Origin: Blautia sp.
Lineage (GTDB): Bacteria; Bacillota; Clostridia; Lachnospirales; Lachnospiraceae
DNA: 64,000 nt
Assembly: GCA_022769545.1 (NCBI GenBank)
Contig: JALEJS010000034.1
Location: forward strand, 1-64,000
Direction: 5' to 3'
In this document: positions 20,990 through 28,844 of the stretch, in pieces
Numbering within the stretch: the first letter of the stretch is position 1
How the letters are laid out: each line of letters opens with the position of its first letter
Program-made: the position numbers and the translations under genes
The notes under the pieces: model-generated
The model's database searches: none
Told to the model about the DNA's origin: nothing
Seen by the model: only the letters and a program-made list of their open reading frames with translations

Positions 20990-21793
20990 TCATAAAATCT
21001 TTGCATCACATACCATCTCTGCAAGCTTTTTCGCAGCCGCTTCCGCTCTCATACCGCGAATGATCATACCGTGTTTTTCCCTTATCGGTGTGTATGTGGA
21101 TTTTACTTTTGTGGGAGATCCGTTCAGACCGCAGCGTCCGAGATCAATCGTTGTCAGATCTTTTTCCGAAAGCACCGGAATTTCCTTTGTTCTGGCTTCT
21201 TTTCTAGTCTTATAGGTAGGATATCTTGGTTCATACGGAAGTCTTACAACAGTTACCACTGCCGGAAGCTTTACAGAAATAATGTCATAGCCCGCATCAC
21301 ATTCCCGCTTCACCTGCAGGTCTCCGTTTTCTTCTCTGATGTCAAGGGCATAGGTCACCTGTGGAATTCCCAGATGTTCTGCAATTTCAGGGCCGACCTG
21401 TGCCGTGTCACCATCAATCGCCTGCTTTCCACAGAGAATCAGGTCAAACCTGATTCCTTCCTTTTCCTCAACGGTTCTGATCGCCTCAGACAGAATGTAA
21501 CTGGTTGCAAGGGTATCTGATCCCCCAAACTTTCTTCCCGAAATCAGATATCCTGCATCTGCTCCTACTGCCAGGCAGGATTTCACTGCCTCCGCTGCCT
21601 GTGGAGGACCCATCGTAATTACCACAAGCCTGCCACCCAGTTTTTCTTTTAATCTGACACCAACCTCCTGGGCATATGTGTCAAACGGATTCACTATACT
21701 TGGCACTCCGGTACGTATCAGCGTATGCTTCACCGGATCAATTTTAATTTCATTGGTATCGGGTACCTGTTTGATACAAACACATATATTCAT
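20990..21793 (-). CDS. etfB: Electron transfer flavoprotein subunit beta
   Basis: A 267-residue EtfB beginning MNICVCIKQVPDTNEIKIDP. It shows the family features DTYAQEVGVRLKE, GADAGYLISGRKFGG and CGKQAIDGDTAQVGPEIAE. In bifurcating Etf complexes this subunit carries the second FAD, which splits electrons; the GDTAQVGP segment lies in the region that binds it. It follows the FAD dehydrogenase gene by 84 bases and precedes etfA, so the order is dehydrogenase, beta, alpha. Confidence 0.95.
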   Translation of the reverse strand: MNICVCIKQVPDTNEIKIDPVKHTLIRTGVPSIVNPFDTYAQEVGVRLKEKLGGRLVVITMGPPQAAEAVKSCLAVGADAGYLISGRKFGGSDTLATSYILSEAIRTVEEKEGIRFDLILCGKQAIDGDTAQVGPEIAEHLGIPQVTYALDIREENGDLQVKRECDAGYDIISVKLPAVVTVVRLPYEPRYPTYKTRKEARTKEIPVLSEKDLTTIDLGRCGLNGSPTKVKSTYTPIREKHGMIIRGMRAEAAAKKLAEMVCDAKIL

Positions 21794-21877
21794 CTTTTTC
21801 TCCCTGTCTTCTTAACGAAACGGCTGCGACTGTCTCTGATACAGCCGCACCAGATCCTCATGGTTTCCTATACACTT

Positions 21878-23290
21878 CTATAATTTATAACAGACCTTTC
21901 CCGGATTCAGAATCATCTTCGGATCAAATACTCTCTTGATTCCCTCCATGAGTGCTATATTCGTATCTCCCACAGAATCAACAAGATAACGTATCTTTCC
22001 GGATCCGATTCCATGTTCCCCGGAAACCAGTCCTCCGCAGTCTGTTGCCGCCTTATAAATAATCTCAAAAAAACAATCCACCCTTGCTTTAAATTCTTCC
22101 TCAGACAAATCATTGGAGCACTGATAAATGTGAAGATTTCCGTCACCTGCATGACCAAATGAACGGATAACCAGCCCGCATTCCTCACCTGTCTTATTTA
22201 CAAACGCAAGGTATTCCGCAACTCTGTTCACAGGAACCACAACATCACACTCATCCAGAAGCTTTGTTTCCTCCATGATTGCTTCCAGGAAGGAGGACCT
22301 TGCCGCCCATGCATCCTTGATTCTGGTGGGTGTATCTGCAATCAGTACGTTGATGGCACCTGCCTCCATAACGATCTTTGCTGCCTGATCGATCATCCTC
22401 TCAATCTCGTCTTCTGAATTGCCATCCAGTGTCACGAGAAGATACGCGCCGATTTCTGTCCCATCCAGCCGTTCCGGAAATACTGCCTTCCCCACATAAC
22501 GCTCTGATGCAAGGACAATTTCCCGTTCCATAAATTCGATAGCCTGGGGGTCCATATGAGCCATTTTAAACTTTGGCACAGTGGAAAGTGCCGTTTCCAG
22601 ATCTTTATAAGGGATAATCAGGGAAACCACCTTCTTTGGCGCGGGAATGATTTTCAATGTGAGTTCCGTAATGATTCCAAGGGTTCCTTCCGATCCGATC
22701 ATCAGGTTCAGAAGCGAATATCCGGAAGATGTCTTCGAAACCGTAGCCCCAAAATGAGTAATCTCTCCCGTGGGGAGAACGACGGTCATTGCCCTCACAT
22801 AATCCCGCGTGGCGCCATATTTCACCGCCCGCATACCGCCGGCATTGGTTGCCACATTTCCGCCGACACATGCAAATTTTTCTCCCGGATCCGGCGGATA
22901 AAGCATTCCTTTGCTCTGGCAGTCCTGTGCAAGATCATTCAAAAGTACTCCCGCCTCAATGTTTACCACAAAATTTTCCATGTCATAGGAAATGATCCGG
23001 TTCATTTTTGAAATATCCATGAGAACACCTCCGCAAAGCGGAACCGCTCCGCCTGCAAGACCAGTTCCCGCCCCTCTCGGTGTAACAGGGATATTGTTGT
23101 CATAACAGATCTTCATAACTGCCGCAACTTCTTCCGTAGAACGCGGCTGAACTGCAAGATCCGGCATTCGTGTACCGTAGATCGGCATTTCATCTCTCGC
23201 GTAGTCCGGATTGATATCCTCTCCTTCAAACACATGCTCTGAAACCGCTTTGATCTGTCTGATGATTTCAGGTGTTAACTGGTTGTACAT
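21878..23290 (-). CDS. Etf-linked FAD-dependent lactate (2-hydroxyacid) dehydrogenase
   Basis: A 470-residue member of the GlcD/D-LDH family, most likely the LctD-type subunit of an electron-confurcating lactate dehydrogenase. The N-terminal PCMH FAD domain has RGAGTGLAGGAVP and PDPGEKFACVGGNVATNAGG. The C-terminal cap domain has SFGHAGDGNLH and SGEHGIGSGK, the metal and substrate histidine region. The start follows AAAGGAGGAAAATGAA. It is the first gene of the operon, and its adjacency to etfBA supports Etf as its electron acceptor. Glycolate or other 2-hydroxyacids remain possible substrates. Confidence 0.92.
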   Translation of the reverse strand: MYNQLTPEIIRQIKAVSEHVFEGEDINPDYARDEMPIYGTRMPDLAVQPRSTEEVAAVMKICYDNNIPVTPRGAGTGLAGGAVPLCGGVLMDISKMNRIISYDMENFVVNIEAGVLLNDLAQDCQSKGMLYPPDPGEKFACVGGNVATNAGGMRAVKYGATRDYVRAMTVVLPTGEITHFGATVSKTSSGYSLLNLMIGSEGTLGIITELTLKIIPAPKKVVSLIIPYKDLETALSTVPKFKMAHMDPQAIEFMEREIVLASERYVGKAVFPERLDGTEIGAYLLVTLDGNSEDEIERMIDQAAKIVMEAGAINVLIADTPTRIKDAWAARSSFLEAIMEETKLLDECDVVVPVNRVAEYLAFVNKTGEECGLVIRSFGHAGDGNLHIYQCSNDLSEEEFKARVDCFFEIIYKAATDCGGLVSGEHGIGSGKIRYLVDSVGDTNIALMEGIKRVFDPKMILNPGKVCYKL

Positions 23291-23742
23291 TTCATTTTCC
23301 TCCTTTTGCTTTTTATACTTCCATCATTTTTTATTTGAATTTTTCATTTGAACACATCCGTCGCACTTCCATATCGCCTTTTTCAGTCTGCGGCACCGTT
23401 AAAACGAGCCAACAAAAAAGGGGGACCCGTTTGTCCGAACTGGCTGATCTGATATTTATCATCAAAATCAAATTTTAGACAGCCTTTTTAGCACATTTTC
23501 ATCTTTGAAAATGCAAATTCGTCGGTTTCTGGGTCACCCATCTTATATATTTATATTACCACAACAATTTTTAATGTCAATAAAATTTAAAATTTTTTAT
23601 TTTAAATTTTATTTTTCGTCGATTTTACCAAATCACGATTCTGGTGAGAATAAAATCTGATCTCTGACAGAATAACCTGTTGTATATTCCACATTGCATC
23701 GCGAAAGAAGGGTTGGAAACGCAGCGCGTCCCCAACCCCCTT
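23291..23742 (-). promoter_or_regulatory. Long leader and promoter region of the lactate dehydrogenase-Etf operon
   Basis: The 452-base gap between the dehydrogenase and spoIIID holds, on the minus strand, TTGACA at 23575-23580 with a TAATATAAA -10 region, giving a leader of about 250 bases. The leader contains a palindrome TGGGTGACCCA (about 23530-23541), a hairpin GCATTTTC/GAAAATG, and GGAC/GTCC followed by CCCTTTTTT. A 13-bp perfect inverted repeat (TAAAATTTAAAAT, 23581-23611) abuts the -35 and could be an operator. I see no gene here. Confidence 0.55.
23704..23740 (-). terminator. Terminator after spoIIID
   Basis: GGGTTGG pairs with CCAACCC on the minus strand around a GC-rich loop, followed by TTCTTTC, immediately after the spoIIID stop. 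Confidence 0.65.
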
Positions 23743-24000
23743 TTATCGATGTTCCATATGCAGATATTTTTCTTTTGTCGCCATTCCGCCCCGAATATGC
23801 CGCTCCTGTTTGTTTACATCCAGAACGACCCTTGCCTGACTGGCAAGCGCAGGATTTAACCGGGAAAGACGCTCGGTGACATCTTTATGTACCGTAGATT
23901 TACTGATCCCGAATTTTTTTGCCGTCTGTCGCACCGTTGCTCTGGTTTCAATAATATATTTCGCAATTTCCACCGCACGTTCTTCAATATAGTCTTTCAA
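23743..24000 (-). CDS. spoIIID: Sporulation transcriptional regulator SpoIIID
   Basis: An 85-residue DNA-binding protein that switches gene expression in the mother cell during sporulation. The sequence opens KDYIEERAVEIAKYIIE, and the helix-turn-helix reads TVRQTAKKFGISKSTVHKDV. Length and motif match SpoIIID closely. The start codon is TTG, 7 bases after GGAGG. A sigma-E-like promoter lies just upstream, as expected for a gene made in the early mother cell. It identifies the organism as an endospore former. Confidence 0.96.
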   Translation of the reverse strand: MKDYIEERAVEIAKYIIETRATVRQTAKKFGISKSTVHKDVTERLSRLNPALASQARVVLDVNKQERHIRGGMATKEKYLHMEHR

Positions 24001-24029
24001 GGATAAGCCTCCGAAGCCACTGTTTTTAC

Positions 24030-24059
24030 AGTGTATGCGAAGGCACCCGACGCTATGAA
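24030..24059 (-). promoter_or_regulatory. Sigma-E-like promoter of spoIIID
   Basis: On the minus strand TTCATAGC is followed after 14 bases by CATACACT, close to the Bacillus sigma-E consensus (CATATT, then CATACAAT). The predicted start is about 25 bases ahead of the TTG codon. Confidence 0.65.
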
Positions 24060-24186
24060 TTCCGCACAGTACTTATCCGCCATCTTTTTTAACATAAAAC
24101 CAATGTTTCTGTTAAAAACGCCTGGTGGATTGCGCCCTCTCCCTTTGTTACAATATGTTAAAAATAATTGCAAAGGTGGTATATGT

Positions 24187-24225
24187 ATGAGAAAATACTA
24201 TATAGACAACATCCGCTGGATGACC
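24187..24225 (+). pseudogene. N-terminal remnant of an acyltransferase-3 family gene
   Basis: The thirteen codons MRKYYIDNIRWMT, with a ribosome binding site (AAAGGTGG) in front, are the hallmark start of membrane O-acyltransferases (acyltransferase family 3), which continue with a membrane helix. Here the frame instead runs into a repeat arm (24219-24242) and a non-membrane sequence. I read it as the stump of a lost gene. The remaining frame, to 24378, overlaps the dihydroorotase and is not credible as a protein. Confidence 0.55.
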
Positions 24226-24242
24226 TTGGGTCCAGCAAAACA
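24219..24242 (+). repeat. Right arm of an interspersed palindromic repeat
   Basis: ATGACCTTGGGTCCAGCAAAA matches the right arm at 47692-47713 (ATGACCTTGGACCCGCCAAAA) with few changes, and similarity continues through the following AACAnGAGnAAG. The left arm is missing here. The junction lies exactly where the acyltransferase remnant stops matching its family. Confidence 0.5.
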
Positions 24243-24262
24243 GGAGGAAGGAGTATATAAAT

Positions 24263-25525
24263 ATGATCATCAAGAACGGATTAATGATAGATCCACACAC
24301 AAACGAAATGAAAAAGACAGATATCCGGATATCCGACGGAATCATCCGCGAGCTTGGACAGATAGAGGCAGGTTCTGAAGATGAGGTTCTCGATATCTCA
24401 GGACTTGTGATCGCTCCGGGCCTGATTGACACACACGTGCATTTTCGCGACCCCGGTTTCACATACAAGGAAGATCTGCATACGGGTGCCCTCGCGGCCG
24501 CCAAAGGAGGCTTCACCTCTGTAATCTGTATGGCGAATACTTCCCCCACCGTAGACTCTGTTCCGGTGCTGAAGGACATACTCACCCGCGCAGACAGCGA
24601 AGCCATTCATATTTATCAGACAGCGGCTGTCTCTCATGGACTGAAAGGTGAGACGCTTACTCCCATGGAAGAACTGAAGGCTGCCGGTGCCTGCGGATTT
24701 ACAGATGACGGAATCCCCCTTAAGGATGCTGTCCTCTGCTTCCAGGCTATGAAAAAGGCAGCAGATCTGGGACTCCCCATCAGCCTTCACGAAGAAGATC
24801 CCGCGTTCATCACCAACAACGGAATCAACCACGGCAAAGTTTCCGAAGCACTGGGAATTGAGGGTTCTCCGGCTGTTGCCGAGGAAGTACTGGTTGCCCG
24901 CGACTGCATGCTGGCACTCCATTCCGGTGCCGAAACAGTCATTCAGCACATCAGTTCCGGAAATTCCGTTGCGCTCGTGCGCACGGCAAAAGCCATGGGA
25001 GCAAAAATTCATGCCGAAGCGACCCCACATCATTTCACACTGACCGAGGAAGCCGTTCTCACACATGGAACGCTGGCCAAAATGAATCCGCCTCTCAGGA
25101 CAGAGAAAGACCGGATGGCCATCATCGAAGGACTGGCAGACGGAACCATTGACCTGATTGCCACGGACCATGCACCTCACAGTGCCGAGGAAAAGGCCCG
25201 GCCAGTCACTTCTGCCCCCAGCGGAATCATCGGTCTGGAGACAGCACTGAGCCTTGGCATTACTTTCCTGGTTAAGCCCGGCCATCTGACCCTCATGCAG
25301 CTTCTGGAAAAAATGACAGCCAACCCGGCTGCTCTCTACAGGCTTCCCGGCGGACGCATTGCGGTAAATGCCCCGGCTGATTTCGTGATTTTCAACCCGG
25401 ACGAGGAATGGATTCCGGAAACCTTTGCTTCGAAATCCTCCAATACCCCATTCCTTGGAATGCGCCTGCAGGGCAGGATCATACACACCATCTGCAAAGG
25501 CAGAATCTGTTATTCCGCGTCCTGA
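24263..25525 (+). CDS. pyrC: Dihydroorotase
   Basis: A 420-residue class I dihydroorotase, which cyclises carbamoyl-aspartate to dihydroorotate in pyrimidine synthesis. It has the zinc motif DTHVHFRDPG near residue 56, the CMANTSPTVDS segment, histidines in SLHEEDP and EATPHHF, the catalytic aspartate in ATDHAPHS, and the NPAALYRLPGGRI C-terminus. The ATG follows AGGAGGAAGGAG. It stands alone, away from other pyr genes, and I see no PyrR-type attenuator upstream. Its leader contains an acyltransferase remnant and a repeat arm. Confidence 0.93.
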   Translation: MIIKNGLMIDPHTNEMKKTDIRISDGIIRELGQIEAGSEDEVLDISGLVIAPGLIDTHVHFRDPGFTYKEDLHTGALAAAKGGFTSVICMANTSPTVDSVPVLKDILTRADSEAIHIYQTAAVSHGLKGETLTPMEELKAAGACGFTDDGIPLKDAVLCFQAMKKAADLGLPISLHEEDPAFITNNGINHGKVSEALGIEGSPAVAEEVLVARDCMLALHSGAETVIQHISSGNSVALVRTAKAMGAKIHAEATPHHFTLTEEAVLTHGTLAKMNPPLRTEKDRMAIIEGLADGTIDLIATDHAPHSAEEKARPVTSAPSGIIGLETALSLGITFLVKPGHLTLMQLLEKMTANPAALYRLPGGRIAVNAPADFVIFNPDEEWIPETFASKSSNTPFLGMRLQGRIIHTICKGRICYSAS

Positions 25526-25609
25526 ATGAGAGTCAGAAAAAGAGAATCGATCCGGCAGGGACTCAGCTTCTGCGGTTTACCACATAGATTCCGATGCATA
25601 CCAGCACCA

Positions 25610-25640
25610 GGAAACGGCGGCAGGCCCTGCCGCTGTTTCC
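25610..25640 (+). terminator. GC-rich stem-loop after pyrC
   Basis: GGAAAC-GGCGGCAG and CTGCCGC-GTTTCC form a long stem with a tiny loop, about 85 bases after the stop. No clear U-tract follows, so its role as a terminator is uncertain. Confidence 0.45.
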
Positions 25641-25715
25641 GCCAGAAAATACCTTCAAATCAAACGCATGTAAGACATGATCGTCACCTTAATATATACA
25701 AATTTTCTAATAACA

Positions 25716-25744
25716 TTGACATTTCCCCCTTGACATTATACAAT
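25716..25744 (+). promoter_or_regulatory. Promoter of the PfkB-SIS-phosphorylase-deaminase operon
   Basis: TTGACA is followed after 17 bases by TACAAT. The GntR-regulon operator begins 11 bases downstream of the -10, across the likely start of transcription. Confidence 0.75.
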
Positions 25745-25755
25745 TTTATTAAAGG

Positions 25756-25768
25756 TTAGACGTACTAC
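25756..25768 (+). promoter_or_regulatory. Operator A of the GntR regulon
   Basis: TTAGACGTACTAC, identical over 13 bases to operator B and sharing the core GACGTAC with operators C and D. Its position overlapping the transcription start fits repression. Confidence 0.75.
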
Positions 25769-25798
25769 ATTGTGCCCAGGCACAGGAAAGGAGTATCT

Positions 25799-26719
25799 AT
25801 GACACAATCCGTTGATTATTACGTCCTGACACAGCTGCTTCTGGACGATATCTATTTTCCCACCGGCGAAAGCAAACTGAATCAGCTGGGCGGTGGGACC
25901 TACACCGTTGCCGGAATGCGCATATGGTCTGATCGGGTAGGCTTCTGCTGTGCACCCGGATGCGATTATGAAGGGAACTATGATAAATGGTTTCTGGACA
26001 ACCAGATCTGCATTTCCGGAGGCCGCAGAGAGAAGAACTGTACCCATGCGCGTCTGAATTATTTTCCGGACGGAGAGCGGGAGGAAATTCTCCTTCCCGG
26101 CTGCGCCACACACAGAGAATCCCAGCCCCTGGTGTCGGAAATCCCTCCGGAATACCGTGACTGCCGCGGCATGTATTTCTTTAAGGACTGTGAACAGCCC
26201 TTCTGGGATGAATTGCTGCCATTTCTGACGCATGGTTCTGCCATTTCCTGCTGGGAGATTTTCGGTGCATCCGCCTGTCCTCAGAACCGGGATTTCATCG
26301 GGGATGTACTGCACCACATTGACCTGTTTTCCCTGAATCTGACGGAAGGAAGACGCCTTACCGGGCTCTCGGAGCCTCTGGATATTGTGAAGGCCCTCCG
26401 GGATATGAATGCCGGAAATTTCATCTTTCGTATGGGGGCCAACGGAGCGATCGCAGCTTCTCCTCAGAAATTGTATCATATCCCTGCCGTTGCAACAAAC
26501 GTCGTTGATGTCACAGGCGGCGGGAACTCTTCCACCGGCGGATTTACCGTAGGCTTCTGCGAGACAGACGGCGATATTCTGGAAGCCGGTTTATGTGCGG
26601 CTGTCGCTTCATCCTTTATTATCGAACAATACGGTGTACCCGCTAACATAGATGATCATCTGATGCAGCAGGCACGTCAGAGACGTGACGCACTCAGAAC
26701 ACTTGTAAAACCATTGTGA
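25799..26719 (+). CDS. PfkB-fold protein with atypical GGGN catalytic motif
   Basis: A 306-residue member of the ribokinase/PfkB superfamily. The C-terminal signature, normally DTxGAGD with Asp as catalytic base, reads DVTGGGNSSTGGF, so the base is replaced by Asn. The N-terminal glycine pair is present (LGGGTYTVAG). From memory, the GGGN form also occurs in MAK32-like eukaryotic relatives; whether such proteins phosphorylate anything is unclear to me. It may be a sugar-binding sensor or a kinase with altered chemistry. The ATG follows AGGAAAGGAG. It is the first gene of a GntR-controlled operon with SIS, phosphorylase and deaminase genes. Confidence 0.82.
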   Translation: MTQSVDYYVLTQLLLDDIYFPTGESKLNQLGGGTYTVAGMRIWSDRVGFCCAPGCDYEGNYDKWFLDNQICISGGRREKNCTHARLNYFPDGEREEILLPGCATHRESQPLVSEIPPEYRDCRGMYFFKDCEQPFWDELLPFLTHGSAISCWEIFGASACPQNRDFIGDVLHHIDLFSLNLTEGRRLTGLSEPLDIVKALRDMNAGNFIFRMGANGAIAASPQKLYHIPAVATNVVDVTGGGNSSTGGFTVGFCETDGDILEAGLCAAVASSFIIEQYGVPANIDDHLMQQARQRRDALRTLVKPL

Positions 26720-26734
26720 CAGGAGGTAATACCC

Positions 26735-27862
26735 ATGGCAGAAAATCTTTATCTGAAACATATTGAAAGTATTCCACATATGGTGGAACAGATTTTTCCG
26801 GCACTGAATCAGGAAGCGCTCCGACTGACTGCGGAAGTCGCTGACTGGCCGCTGACGGCAGTCTATCTTTACGGAAGCGGCGATTCTCTTGCCGCAGCCA
26901 CCGGTGCCACCGGCGCCTTTATGGAGCTGTGTCATCTTCCGTGCTTTGCACTTACATCCATGCAGGCCTCCCGCTACGCTCCCGGCTACTGTATGCCCGA
27001 ACCCAAAACCGTCCTGACCATCGGTCTTAGCAATTCCGGCAGGGTTGCCCGTGGTCTGGAAGCCACCACTGCACTGGCGAATGCAGGCTACTGTCCGATT
27101 CTCATAACTTCCAACCCGGACAGCCCCGGCGGAAAAGCTGCCGGAAAAGTATTTCATGCCTTTGTTCCGCCCTTTGATCCGGTTCCGATTCCCGGAGTGC
27201 GCGGCTACGTCACCGCGCAGCTGTCGCTTTATCTCTTTGCCGTTCATCTTGCTTTTGCCAGAAATCAGCTGACCGAAGCTGCACGGGATGAACTGCTGGA
27301 CACACTGAAAAACACCGGTCAGCTGCTCCGGACTTCCCTGGACGATAACCGTCAGAAGCTTCAGGCTTTCGGTGAGCTGTGCGCCCGCGAAAAGCGTGTG
27401 GAATTCCTGTCCGCAGGTCCCTGTCGTGCTTCTGCTGATTTTGGTATGGCAAAGACGCTGGAAGCTACCGGCTACACAGCACTCAGTCCGGAGCTGGAGG
27501 AATTCTCACACATGAACTTTTTCTCCCTGGAGCCGGAGCATATCCCAACTGTGATCGTATGCCCGGAATCCTCACGCTGCCTTGTCCGCAGCCGGGAGCT
27601 GGAAGAGTCCATGCGTTTTCAGGGACGGCCCTGTCTGATCATGACAGACGGTGCTTCCTTCCTCGCAGACGAAGCCCACACCATACGCGTACCGGTTCCA
27701 CAGCGTGAAATGTTTGCCCCACTTGTCTTCTCTTTCCTGACCGCTCTTCTGACGGCATACATGCCGCTGGAGGAAGGCGACGACTACATGCACGGTCACC
27801 GCGGTCCATTCCACGAAGAAGACTTTCCGACCATTATCACCAGCAAGCTGGTATTTGATTAG
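26735..27862 (+). CDS. Double SIS-domain sugar isomerase/deaminase-like protein
   Basis: A 375-residue protein with two SIS (phosphosugar-binding) domains. The first, about residues 40-160, has YLYGSGDSLAAA and IGLSNSGRVARG; the second, about 215-360, has VEFLSAGPCRASADFG and a run of conserved E residues (SPELEEFSHMNFF). Such proteins bind or isomerise phosphosugars, as in GlmS or FrlB/AgaS, but no glutamine amidotransferase domain is present. It lies 15 bases after the PfkB gene, with AGGAGG at its start. In context it probably handles the sugar moiety of the regulon's substrate. Confidence 0.85.
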   Translation: MAENLYLKHIESIPHMVEQIFPALNQEALRLTAEVADWPLTAVYLYGSGDSLAAATGATGAFMELCHLPCFALTSMQASRYAPGYCMPEPKTVLTIGLSNSGRVARGLEATTALANAGYCPILITSNPDSPGGKAAGKVFHAFVPPFDPVPIPGVRGYVTAQLSLYLFAVHLAFARNQLTEAARDELLDTLKNTGQLLRTSLDDNRQKLQAFGELCAREKRVEFLSAGPCRASADFGMAKTLEATGYTALSPELEEFSHMNFFSLEPEHIPTVIVCPESSRCLVRSRELEESMRFQGRPCLIMTDGASFLADEAHTIRVPVPQREMFAPLVFSFLTALLTAYMPLEEGDDYMHGHRGPFHEEDFPTIITSKLVFD

Positions 27863-27877
27863 AAAAGGAGGCTTTTT

Positions 27878-28768
27878 ATGAATTGCTTTGATAAAATCAT
27901 CAGCCAATACGACTATTCTGACCGCATGAAGCCCGGCGGCTTTGTCATCGACGGCAAACCGGCGCTCACTCAGATCGATCCGGAGCTTGTCGGAGATTAC
28001 GTCATCATGGTGGTGCGTGATCCCCTGCTTGTCTACGGCGGCGACCCTGCCGAGGTTCTCTCCGAACGTCTTGAAAACCGCGTTCTGGCCGGAAAATCCG
28101 GAATGTTTACCACCTACAGCGGCTATTATAAAGGCGCACACATCAGCATCGTTTCCGGCGGCAGCGGCAGTCCGGAAGCCGAACTGATTCTGGTGGAATT
28201 TATGCATTACACCAAGGCCAGCACGTTCATCCGTCTCGGAGGAGCGGCCGGCGTTCACGAAGACGTCCATTCCGGTGATGTGGTCATCGCCAACGGTGTG
28301 GTAAGAGACGAAGGCATGAGCCAGGCTTATGTTACCCCGACCTACCCGGCTTCCTGCAGCTACGATCTGGTAGCCGCACTGGCAAAGGCAGCCGATGACC
28401 GGAACTATTCCTATCACATCGGCATCGGACGCTCCCAGGACAGCGAGCATGTCAGCTGCGGACGTCCGTCTGTGGGCGGCTATTTCCAGCCAAGACATGC
28501 GGAAATCATCGATTATTACAACCGCGCGCGGGTGATGTACTGGGATCGTGAATCTTCCGGTATTGTTACGCTCTGCAACCTTTTCGGCCGCAGAGGCGGC
28601 GCCGTTGTTTCCGTAGACAACAACCTGGTTACCGGAGAATCCTTCTCCGCCGGCGACGGCCAGGATCACGCCATCGACATTGCCTTTGACGGTCTGGCAA
28701 ACCTTCACAAAATGGATGAGGAAGCAAAAAAACAGGGGAAACGTTACTGGGTTCCCCGTCTGGACTGA
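27878..28768 (+). CDS. Nucleoside phosphorylase of the PNP/UDP family
   Basis: A 296-residue phosphorylase-family-1 protein, nearest in appearance to uridine phosphorylase. It shows the phosphate-binding region SGGSGSPEAEL, the core FIRLGGAAGVHEDVHSGDVVIANGVVRDEG, and a substrate-loop segment. The usual ribose-contacting MExE is represented by YWDRESSG, so the glutamate is kept but the methionines are not. It would cleave an N-glycosidic bond with phosphate to give a free base and a sugar 1-phosphate. The ATG follows AAAAGGAGG. Its place before an 8-oxoguanine-deaminase-like gene suggests a purine-like base. Confidence 0.88.
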   Translation: MNCFDKIISQYDYSDRMKPGGFVIDGKPALTQIDPELVGDYVIMVVRDPLLVYGGDPAEVLSERLENRVLAGKSGMFTTYSGYYKGAHISIVSGGSGSPEAELILVEFMHYTKASTFIRLGGAAGVHEDVHSGDVVIANGVVRDEGMSQAYVTPTYPASCSYDLVAALAKAADDRNYSYHIGIGRSQDSEHVSCGRPSVGGYFQPRHAEIIDYYNRARVMYWDRESSGIVTLCNLFGRRGGAVVSVDNNLVTGESFSAGDGQDHAIDIAFDGLANLHKMDEEAKKQGKRYWVPRLD

Positions 28769-28844
28769 CCCCTTATTTCAAAAATCAGGAGCCCCAAACA
28801 ACAGCAGAATCACACAACGGACTTTCAAAAAGGAGGGCTGACTT

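Noticed and set aside
23581-23611. The AT-rich inverted repeat as a rho-independent terminator
   Set aside because: The stem has no GC pairs and lies directly upstream of a -35 hexamer; an operator or UP-type element is more likely.
24187-24378. Open frame starting MRKYYIDNIRWMT as a full gene
   Set aside because: Only the first 13 residues match acyltransferases; the rest overlaps pyrC, is charged rather than membrane-like and has no family resemblance.
24398-25486. 362-codon frame opposite pyrC, and a 378-codon frame opposite the phosphorylase and SIS genes (27572-28708)
   Set aside because: No domain or ribosome site; the plus-strand genes at these places have clear motifs.
25549-25620. 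Minus-strand end FLVLVCIGIYVVNRRS resembling the C-terminus of an EamA-type transporter
   Set aside because: Only sixteen residues look convincing and the upstream part is not membrane-like; too little to call a pseudogene.
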